A stretch of 13,521 nt of DNA, from the NCBI GenBank assembly GCA_041648505.1, contig JBAZOY010000064.1, positions 1 through 13,521 of the forward strand, read 5' to 3'. Of this stretch, positions 1-4,563 are shown one piece after another (the stretch's first letter is position 1; every line of letters starts with the position of its first letter). The notes beneath the pieces are model-generated. The model was not told where the DNA came from. It worked only from the letters and a program-made list of their open reading frames with translations, and made no database searches. A program made the position numbers and the translations under genes. Source of the DNA: JBAZOY01 sp041648505 (GTDB lineage Bacteria > Desulfobacterota > Syntrophia > Syntrophales > CG2-30-49-12).

Positions 1-16
1 GGAGGGCTGGCCGTTC

Positions 17-69
17 GAGCCGCGTGTTCAGCCGCCGCAGGCGGCGACACGCGGTGACAGACGCGGCTC
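17..69. repeat. GC-rich nested inverted repeats at left edge
   Basis: An outer inverted repeat GAGCCGCGT (17-25) pairs with ACGCGGCTC (61-69). Inside it a competing hairpin forms from CGCGTGT (21-27) with ACACGCG (47-53) and GCCGCC (31-36) with GGCGGC (40-45), leaving a small asymmetric internal loop (TCA against G). It lies just beyond the last recognisable attC and could be part of a further cassette junction or an unrelated folded element. It does not show the two-bulge attC pattern, so it is not called an attC. Confidence 0.6.
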
Positions 70-103
70 CGTTCATCCTGACCGCCTGCGGTCAGGATGA
101 ACG
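70..103. repeat. Perfect 16-bp palindrome next to attC1
   Basis: The arms at 70-85 and 88-103 are perfect reverse complements separated by CT. The arm starts CGTTCATCC and ends ACCGC. No T-run follows on either strand, so it does not look like a simple rho-independent terminator. It abuts, and may overlap, the outer R' end of attC1: the minus-strand GTTCATC at 102-96 sits where R' would be expected from spacing. Confidence 0.6.
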
Positions 104-170
104 CTCGGGCTAACAGGCTGGCAAAGGAGCGCAGCGAATTTGCCAGTCCTTGTTCAGCCCGTGGTTAGGC
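102..170 (-). other. attC recombination site of cassette 1
   Basis: On the minus strand R'' is GCCTAAC (170-164), overlapping the stop codon of the cassette gene. The hairpin pairs 160-156 with 107-111, 154-151 with 112-115, 149-148 with 116-117 and 146-139 with 118-125, around a 13-nt loop. Bulged bases all lie on the 5' (L'') arm: G155, A150 and A147. G155 and A147 flank 6 paired positions, the standard extrahelical pattern of attC sites. R'' is the exact complement of this cassette's own 5' end (GTTAGGC, 604-598), as expected for an excisable cassette. The R' end is ambiguous: GTTAGCC at 114-108 fits the consensus but lies inside the stem, while GTTCATC at 102-96 fits the spacing. Confidence 0.82.
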
Positions 171-603
171 ATGTCCGTCTCCCCCAGATCTGCTAATCCC
201 GTATGGCACGATCTCACCAGCGAACGTTCCAATCAGCACGGCAATTCCACCAAACAGAATACCGCCAATGGCCGGTAAAGCATAAAACTTCCCAATGGCG
301 AAGGAGGACCAAAGAGAGAGGCCAGCAAAGACCAGCAACAGCAATAACGCTGCGAGCGCGACACTCCTTGGCGCTGAAGGTGCTATCCGAACGGCAGAAT
401 ACATGAATGCTGCGCCCAGATAAATGTGTGCCATGACGTCTGAAGCAACCTTTAACCAACCTTCTGGTGGTGCCCCAAGATACAATGTGATCGATAAGTT
501 GTTGATGAAGCCTCCAACGAAGTACGCAAGATAGCCACAAACCGCCGCCGCCGGTAGCAATAGAATCCATCTCAGAGTTCTCAATGCGCCTCCATTTGCC
601 TAA
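114..603 (-). mobile_element. Gene cassette 1 (single membrane-protein gene)
   Basis: The cassette starts at TTAGGC just after the G of the attC2 core (minus strand, 603 downward) and ends in attC1. It is almost filled by one reading frame on the same strand: the ribosome binding site lies within the first few bases of the cassette and the stop codon overlaps R'' of attC1. This compact arrangement is typical of integron cassettes. The left end is set at 114 if R' is GTTAGCC, or 102 if R' is GTTCATC. Confidence 0.8.
165..584 (-). CDS. Cassette-encoded four-helix membrane protein, unknown function
   Basis: A 139-residue protein that I do not recognise. Hydrophobic segments at about residues 5-27, 46-66, 74-94 and 103-124 predict four membrane helices with a short polar tail (SRSGGDGHA), so it is likely an inner-membrane protein. 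The start is a TTG at 584, chosen because a GGAGG lies 4 bases upstream and no ATG is better placed; the spacing is short. The TAA stop overlaps the attC1 R'' core, which supports it as the true cassette gene over the overlapping reading frames. Expression probably depends on transcripts coming from the attI/integrase side. Small unassigned membrane proteins are common cassette cargo. Confidence 0.82.
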   Translation of the reverse strand: MRTLRWILLLPAAAVCGYLAYFVGGFINNLSITLYLGAPPEGWLKVASDVMAHIYLGAAFMYSAVRIAPSAPRSVALAALLLLLVFAGLSLWSSFAIGKFYALPAIGGILFGGIAVLIGTFAGEIVPYGISRSGGDGHA

Positions 604-657
604 CGCCATTTTCACAGGCGCCGGCTTTTTGGCGTCCTGTGCAAAAAGATGTTAGCC
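598..657 (-). other. attC recombination site of cassette 2
   Basis: A 60-bp site. On the minus strand R'' is GGCTAAC (657-651) and R' is GTTAGGC (604-598). The internal hairpin pairs TTTT, CACAGG and CGCC on the 5' arm with GGCG, CCTGTG and AAAA on the 3' arm. G642 and A635 remain unpaired on the 5' (L'') arm, separated by 6 bp. This is the same two-extrahelical-base design as the aadA attC sites, so the site is oriented with the minus strand as top strand. R'' is complementary to the cassette's own first bases at the attI junction (GTTAGCC). Confidence 0.92.
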
Positions 658-700
658 CTTCACTTGATCGTAGCACTTTTGAATTAGAAAATTTTTGGTC

Positions 701-1027
701 TCAAGTCGTACGCCAATTATCATTTAAAGGCGGCATGTCATCAGGGGATACAACCCGACCACAAGCAGAGCAACGAAATTTCTCACCATATTCGGCATCG
801 CCTGCATGCAACATGATTTGAGGCGGCCAAGTACATTTGCACAGCTCATATCCCAGACCTTTTGCTATTTGAGCCTCAGCTACCTGAAGCTTTTCTTCGA
901 CCTCATGAATCTTACGGGAAGCCTCTTCCTTTTCCCGTTTAGGCAAAATGTCGATAACGGATTTTACAGTAGATACCACAGTCCCTAGAAGGGAAACACC
1001 ATCGGAAAAAACCTTCAAATCAAACAT
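701..1027 (-). CDS. Cassette-encoded small Cys-rich (putative zinc-ribbon) protein
   Basis: A 108-residue protein of unknown function. Residues 8-28 are moderately hydrophobic, residues about 30-57 are highly charged and probably a helical coiled coil, and the C-terminal part carries CKC (C63, C65) and CSAC (C86, C89), which could form a four-Cys zinc site of ribbon type. The ATG at 1027 has GGAGG 8 bases upstream. It is the second gene of cassette 2, 14 bases after the lipoprotein gene, and ends 44 bases before attC2. Translation looks independent because both genes have strong ribosome binding sites. The zinc-site assignment is inferred from Cys spacing only, and the two pairs are not identical knuckles. 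Confidence 0.78.
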   Translation of the reverse strand: MFDLKVFSDGVSLLGTVVSTVKSVIDILPKREKEEASRKIHEVEEKLQVAEAQIAKGLGYELCKCTWPPQIMLHAGDAEYGEKFRCSACGRVVSPDDMPPLNDNWRTT

Positions 1028-1041
1028 TACGTGGCCTCCGG

Positions 1042-1422
1042 TTATTCGTTTATTCGTATGGCAATAGCCATTAGTGATTTTTGAGTACCAGAGCTTCCGA
1101 TAAGCCCAAATTGTTGATTATATGTAACCATGCTACTATTGTTTTTATCAGCTTGGTTCAGAATAATCGCGTTTGCACCTTTGGAAGCTGCTTTTTTCTG
1201 TAAAGCTTCAATCAAATCTGTCCACTCATGAATCATGCCTCCAGAAGAAGCGATCCAACCCACTTCAACATATTTTTTGTCCTTCGGCGCCTCAGTCAAA
1301 ACCTTAACCGGTCCTTCATAGGGAGGGTAGATCTCTCCAGTTTGTGTGAATTTACTTGTGGCACATCCGGCAAGAATAAAAACAAGGAAAGTACACAATA
1401 ACAGCATGCTATTTGTTTTCAT
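1042..1422 (-). CDS. Cassette-encoded small lipoprotein
   Basis: A 126-residue secreted lipoprotein. The N-terminus MKTNS is followed by a hydrophobic stretch and a lipobox LAGC, giving lipidation at C20 and a mature part of about 107 residues. The segment around residues 75-95 (ALQKKAASKGANAIIL) resembles the 'KAA..GANAVI' strand-helix element of RcsF/DUF4156-like small envelope lipoproteins; that link is from memory and weak. The ATG at 1422 is supported by GGAGG 6 bases upstream. It is the first gene after attI, so it sits in the best-expressed cassette position, and it precedes the Cys-rich gene in the same cassette. Substrate and partners are unknown. Confidence 0.85.
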   Translation of the reverse strand: MKTNSMLLLCTFLVFILAGCATSKFTQTGEIYPPYEGPVKVLTEAPKDKKYVEVGWIASSGGMIHEWTDLIEALQKKAASKGANAIILNQADKNNSSMVTYNQQFGLIGSSGTQKSLMAIAIRINE

Positions 1423-1452
1423 AGTATCCTCCGTTATAGGCTAACTACTGTA

Positions 1453-1505
1453 TATATGGTTTCCAGATAAATCCCATCTGCCTCTTTCTGTCCGTATAAC
1501 ACGCA
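1453..1505. repeat. attI repeat copy near core, split
   Basis: TATATGGTTTCC at 1453-1464 and TCCGTATAACACGCA at 1491-1505 recur fused and overlapping at 1574-1597. In this core-proximal copy the two pieces are 26 bases apart. The first piece begins 8 bases from the crossover core, a position compatible with an accessory IntI-binding site. Confidence 0.65.
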
Positions 1506-1520
1506 GCGTATAAATTTCAA
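1493..1520 (-). promoter_or_regulatory. Candidate cassette promoter in attI
   Basis: On the minus strand TTGAAA (1520-1515) is followed after 16 bases by TATACG (1498-1493), a moderate sigma-70-type match that would transcribe into cassette 2. A second weak option is TTGAGC (1551-1546) with TAGTAT (1528-1523), 17-base spacing. In an AT-rich stretch such matches arise easily; read-through from the integrase gene is the alternative. Confidence 0.25.
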
Positions 1521-1573
1521 TAATACTAATAAATTCAGATGAATAGCTCAACAAATCGATTATCTATGCGTCT

Positions 1574-1597
1574 TATATGGTTTCCGTATAATACGCA
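1574..1597. repeat. attI repeat copy next to intI stop
   Basis: TATATGGTTTCC (1574-1585) overlaps TCCGTATAATACGCA (1583-1597). It is the contiguous form of the two pieces seen at 1453-1464 and 1491-1505, with one mismatch (T for C). It ends 10 bases before the integrase stop codon. Confidence 0.65.
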
Positions 1598-1607
1598 TAT
1601 GAGATCT

Positions 1608-2663
1608 TCATAAAGCGTCTACCGGACTGCGCACACCAAGTCCGCCTCGATGCAACACATGAGTATAAATCATGGTCGTACGCACATCATTATGGCCAAG
1701 TAGTTCCTGAACTGTTCTGATGTCATACCCATCTTCAAGCAGGTGCGTGGCAAAGGAATGCCGTAGCGTATGACATGTCGCTCTTTTTGTCATACCAGCC
1801 TTGGCCACAGCTTGCTTAAAGGATTTCTGTAAAAGGGATTGATCTATGTGATGCCGGCCTTCCTGTCCTGTTTTACTATTATGCCATCTTTTCTCCTGTG
1901 GGAAAACCCACTGCCAAATCCAATCGGTAGGCGCATTCGGATATTTCCGATCAAGAGCATTAGGCATTAGAACGCGACCCCAGCCCGCAGACAAATCCTT
2001 GACATGAATCGCTTTGACTTTCAACAAATGCTCCTGGAGTGGTTTTTTAACGGACTCCGGCAACATGGTCCGACGATCTTTCTCCCCTTTACCGTCACGT
2101 ATGGTTATTTCATTGCGCCCGAAGTCGATGTCTTGCACGCGTAAGCGTAAACATTCCATTAATCTCAATCCGGTTCCATACATCAGGGAAACCATCAGCT
2201 TTTTATCATCTTTAAGGTAGCTGATGACAGCCTTGACTTCCTCGCGTGTCATAACAACCGGTAGTCGTTTAGGCTTTCGAGCACGAATAACCTCTCCCAA
2301 ATCGCCAATCTCACGATCTAAAACATAACGATAAAGAAAAAGTAATGCACTGAGCGCCTGATTCTGCGTCGATGCACTGACATGCTCCTTTACGGCAAGA
2401 TAGGTCAGGAAGGAATTGATCTCCGGCTCGGCCATCTCAGAGGGATGGCGCACATGGTGAAAGAAAATGTACCGCTTTACCCAATAGCAATAGGCAGTCT
2501 CGGTACGGCGGCTGTAATGACGCGAACGCAGTGCTTCACGCAATAGATCGAGGAGTTTCGGTTTTCCATGTGTTGGCTGAGCAGGTGGAATATAGACTGT
2601 CGCAGCAACAGGTTGTATCCTGTATCTAAGGGCGCTTGGCACCGGCATTTTAGGCTCGTTCAT
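1608..2663 (-). CDS. intI: Integron integrase (tyrosine recombinase)
   Basis: A 351-residue tyrosine recombinase that joins attI and attC sites. The N-terminal SAM-like domain (about 35-120) has the IntI signature around 'HYSRRTETAYCYWVKRYIFF'. Catalytic residues are visible: R167 (GTGLRLME), K192 (RDGKGEKD), H298 and R301 (CHTLRHSFATHLLE), H324 (LLGHND) and Y333 (MIYTHV), each offset by 21 from IntI1. The IntI-specific insert is present at about 238-256 (LDRKYPNAPTDWIWQWVF), which separates it from XerC/D. The protein ends in GVRSPVDAL like other IntI proteins. It carries about 20 extra N-terminal residues relative to IntI1. The ATG at 2663 has GAGGG about 8 bases upstream. No disruption is visible, so it is probably active. 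Unusually, it is co-directional with the cassettes. Confidence 0.97.
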   Translation of the reverse strand: MNEPKMPVPSALRYRIQPVAATVYIPPAQPTHGKPKLLDLLREALRSRHYSRRTETAYCYWVKRYIFFHHVRHPSEMAEPEINSFLTYLAVKEHVSASTQNQALSALLFLYRYVLDREIGDLGEVIRARKPKRLPVVMTREEVKAVISYLKDDKKLMVSLMYGTGLRLMECLRLRVQDIDFGRNEITIRDGKGEKDRRTMLPESVKKPLQEHLLKVKAIHVKDLSAGWGRVLMPNALDRKYPNAPTDWIWQWVFPQEKRWHNSKTGQEGRHHIDQSLLQKSFKQAVAKAGMTKRATCHTLRHSFATHLLEDGYDIRTVQELLGHNDVRTTMIYTHVLHRGGLGVRSPVDAL

Positions 2664-2751
2664 TCTACTGCCCTCTTAGGCGTTACGAAGGTTTGCGACG
2701 GAATAAGAGGAATTGTGGTATAGTTTTAAAAATCAGCCAGGATGCAACGTT

Positions 2752-2780
2752 ACTAAACCACTTCATACTTTGTTTGTCAA
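2752..2780 (-). promoter_or_regulatory. Candidate intI promoter
   Basis: On the minus strand a perfect TTGACA (2780-2775) is followed after 17 bases by TTTAGT (2757-2752, 4 of 6 matches). It would give a leader of roughly 80 bases before the intI ATG. No LexA-type box overlaps it. Confidence 0.4.
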
Positions 2781-2862
2781 CGGATTAATAGTTTAAACAT
2801 TCATATTTAAGCCTTTTTATGAGGTGGAACGGTTATTTTCTGTACAGTATCTGACCCCCTTC

Positions 2863-2906
2863 CGAGTAACTTCAAGTTACTCCTTGATAAACCGCCCCAG
2901 CGGGGC
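2863..2906. repeat. Two adjacent hairpins upstream of intI
   Basis: GAGTAACTT and AAGTTACTC form an inverted repeat around a single C (about 2864-2882). It is followed by CGCCCC-AGC-GGGGCG (about 2892-2906). Neither is followed by a T-run, so a terminator role is unsupported. Together with the larger palindrome at 2916-2975 they form a compact palindrome cluster. Confidence 0.55.
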
Positions 2907-2915
2907 GTGGGTCGC

Positions 2916-2975
2916 TAACCAGTGTTTCTCCGGTCTCGGCTACCCGATCCGGTCGATTTCGGAGAGACATGGTTA
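2916..2975. repeat. Imperfect palindrome with bulged G
   Basis: TAACCA (2916-2921), TG and TTTCTCCG (2925-2932) pair with CGGAGAGA (2960-2967), CA and TGGTTA (2970-2975). One G (2922) is bulged and there is one T-G mismatch. The flanks read CGCTAAC and GTTAAAC, loosely like attC core sites. The bulge is too close to the core, and the second extrahelical base is missing, so it is not called an attC. It may be a decayed site or an unrelated REP-like element. Confidence 0.5.
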
Positions 2976-2981
2976 AACGGG

Positions 2982-3009
2982 TTGACAATTAAGCTGGATT
3001 TCATATACA
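2982..3009 (+). promoter_or_regulatory. Candidate rmuC promoter
   Basis: TTGACA (2982-2987, perfect) is followed after 16 bases by TATACA (3004-3009). It would give an untranslated leader of about 120 bases before the rmuC ATG. It is the best plus-strand sigma-70 match in the spacer. Confidence 0.45.
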
Positions 3010-3135
3010 TGTAATAAAAGATAAGCTTTATTAATCACTTGTAATATTTGATCCTTGCGGGGTTTTACTAAACGCGGAATAAAAGTAAAAGTTTCTCCCA
3101 CTTATCTTTGAGTTGCAATCAGGAAAGGGTGTTTA

Positions 3136-4548
3136 ATGATTTACGCACTTTGTGTTGCTTCGGGTCTTTTTATCGGCGGCATCCTGGCGTGGTTGATCTC
3201 AGCCGGCCGTGTCAGAAGGGCTCTGTCACTGAAACTGGAAGATGCTGATCGCCGCGCAAACGAAGCCAAGGGTCGGGCAGCTGGTCTCGATGGAACAGTG
3301 GCCGAGCTGAGGACACAGAGCCAAAAAGTGCAGGAGGATTTTGCAAAGATCAGTTTTCGGCTGGAAGAAGAGCATGAGGCCCGTGTAAAGGCCGAAACCC
3401 GCTTGGTTGAAACAGTTCAGCGTCTCGCTGAGGAGAAAAAGTTATTAGAGGAAGCGGAGAAGAAGCTTACGGACACTTTCAAGGCTGTTGCCGGTGATGC
3501 TCTGAATAACAGTACGACGGCGTTCCTGAAGCTGGCCGGAGAAACCTTTGATAAGGTTCTTACGGAAGCAAGGGGCGACCTCGGGAAGCGCCAGGAGGCC
3601 ATCCAGGGTCTTGTTAAACCCCTGTCGGAGTCCCTGAGTCAGTTTGAAGTGCATGTTCGCTCAATAGAAAAGAACAGGCAGGAGGCTTATTCCGGTCTTG
3701 CCGAACACCTGAAGAATCTTTCTGTGACGCAGCAGCAGTTGCAGAGGGAAACGGCAAACCTGGTGACGGCCCTTCGCAAGCCGCAGGTACGAGGCCGCTG
3801 GGGTGAAATGACGTTACGACGGGTGGTAGAGTTGGCGGGGATGTCTGGGCACTGTGACTTTTCTGAGCAGGTCACGGCCGGTTGCGATGAAGGTAAGCAG
3901 CGTCCTGACCTCATTGTTCGTCTGCCGTCCGATCGGGAGATTGTCGTGGACGCAAAGGTTTCTCTGGAGGCCTACCTGGATGCGATTGCAGCGGATTCGG
4001 AGGAAACCCGCAAGGTTGCCATGGAGCGGCACGCATCGCAGATGCGGACTCACATGAATGCACTTGCTGACAAACGTTACTGGTCACAGTTCCCTAAAGC
4101 GCCGGAATTTGTTGTGATGTTTATCCCCGGCGAGTCATTTTTTGGGGCCGCAGTTGACGCAGACCACAGTCTTATCGAAGACGGGCTGGAAAAACATGTG
4201 GTAATGGCCACTCCGACAACCTTGATCGCGCTCCTGCGGGCCGTGGCTTACGGCTGGAGACAGGAACAGGTCGCGAGGAATGCTCAGGAAATAAGCGACC
4301 TCGGTAAGCAGCTCTACGAACGTATGAGGATTCTTGCTGAACACATAGGTGATATTGGCAGGGGGCTTGAGAAGGCTAATACAGCGTACAACAGCGCCGT
4401 TGGTTCGATAGAGGCCCGGGTATTGCCGGCGGCGCGTCGATTTAAGGATCTTGGTGCGGCACCGGGTGCTGAAGTACCTCTTGTGAAATCCGTTGAAATT
4501 TCTCCCCGGGTTCTTTCAGTCCCGGAGCTTATAGAGGAAGACGAGTGA
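3136..4548 (+). CDS. rmuC: DNA recombination protein RmuC
   Basis: A 470-residue RmuC-family protein, near the usual family size. Residues 3-22 form an N-terminal membrane anchor. Residues about 30-200 are a long charged coiled coil. The conserved RmuC core follows: RGRWGEM at 219-225, a PD-(D/E)xK-like pattern with D258 (RPDL) and D272-A-K274 (VVDAK), then a FVVMFIPGESFF block and ATPTTLIALLRAVAYGW. In E. coli RmuC limits rearrangements at short inverted repeats and is a predicted nuclease; the active-site reading here is inference from family knowledge. The ATG at 3136 has AGGAAAGG about 8 bases upstream. It is the only plus-strand gene and converges on pepA with 15 bases between stop codons, leaving no room for a separate terminator. 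Confidence 0.95.
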   Translation: MIYALCVASGLFIGGILAWLISAGRVRRALSLKLEDADRRANEAKGRAAGLDGTVAELRTQSQKVQEDFAKISFRLEEEHEARVKAETRLVETVQRLAEEKKLLEEAEKKLTDTFKAVAGDALNNSTTAFLKLAGETFDKVLTEARGDLGKRQEAIQGLVKPLSESLSQFEVHVRSIEKNRQEAYSGLAEHLKNLSVTQQQLQRETANLVTALRKPQVRGRWGEMTLRRVVELAGMSGHCDFSEQVTAGCDEGKQRPDLIVRLPSDREIVVDAKVSLEAYLDAIAADSEETRKVAMERHASQMRTHMNALADKRYWSQFPKAPEFVVMFIPGESFFGAAVDADHSLIEDGLEKHVVMATPTTLIALLRAVAYGWRQEQVARNAQEISDLGKQLYERMRILAEHIGDIGRGLEKANTAYNSAVGSIEARVLPAARRFKDLGAAPGAEVPLVKSVEISPRVLSVPELIEEDE

Positions 4549-4563
4549 TCCGTTCGTGATTTG

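Larger units (their letters stand above)
604..1444 (-). mobile_element. Gene cassette 2 (two genes)
   Basis: The cassette runs from TTAGCC after the attI crossover G (1445) to the G of attC2 R' (604), 841 bases. It carries two co-oriented genes 14 bases apart, each with its own GGAGG. No core site or attC-like fold separates the two genes, so they appear to move as one unit. As the attI-proximal cassette, it would be the most recently inserted under the usual integration model. Confidence 0.82.
1439..1607 (-). other. attI region between intI 3' end and first cassette
   Basis: This AT-rich, gene-free stretch lies immediately downstream of the integrase stop codon. On the minus strand it ends in the core GTTAGCC (1445-1439), after which the first cassette begins. 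Two related repeats lie in it (see the repeat entries) and may be integrase-binding direct repeats, as in attI1. Its placement at the 3' end of intI defines the inverted integron layout. The core is clear; the outer extent is an inference. Confidence 0.72.
107..2663 (-). mobile_element. Integron with inverted-orientation integrase and two cassettes
   Basis: The parts seen in order on the minus strand are a full-length integron integrase, an AT-rich attI region with a GTTAGCC core, a two-gene cassette, an attC, a one-gene cassette and a second attC. All parts read in one direction. In class 1-type integrons intI is divergent from its cassettes; here the integrase 3' end faces attI. This matches the inverted layout described for Treponema denticola and some other chromosomal integrons. 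The array may continue past the left window edge, so its length is unknown. No transposon genes surround it in the window, which favours a sedentary chromosomal integron. Confidence 0.88.
2664..3135. other. Gene-free spacer between intI and rmuC
   Basis: No convincing reading frame is present in these 472 bases. The stretch holds a candidate minus-strand promoter for intI and a candidate plus-strand promoter for rmuC. Between them lies a run of palindromes (2840-2978), listed separately. The part nearest rmuC (3010-3100) is AT-rich and includes an inverted repeat TAATAAA/TTTATTA at 3012-3033. No tRNA-like fold was recognised. Confidence 0.6.

Noticed and set aside
1..99. Start of a further cassette gene on the minus strand (ATG near 99, open to the edge)
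   Set aside because: There is no ribosome binding site, the translation is Arg-rich, and the DNA is dominated by hairpins.
214..615. A 133-residue minus-strand frame overlapping cassette 1
   Set aside because: It starts upstream of the attC2 core, crosses the recombination point and lacks the compact fit of the 139-residue membrane protein in the other frame.
1446..1465. LexA-like sequence TACTGTATATATGG at attI
   Set aside because: Only the left half matches; the right half lacks ACAG, and the spot is explained by the attI repeat.
2840..2847. LexA/SOS box controlling intI (CTGTACAG)
   Set aside because: A LexA box of the usual form needs 8 bases between CTGT and ACAG; here there are none, and the site lies about 60 bases upstream of the candidate promoter.
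2913..2978. A third attC site
   Set aside because: The outer cores only loosely fit, the single bulged G is 2 bases from the core and not 8, and the second extrahelical base is missing.
4549..4563. Terminator between rmuC and pepA
   Set aside because: Only 15 bases separate the stops and no stem or T-run fits.
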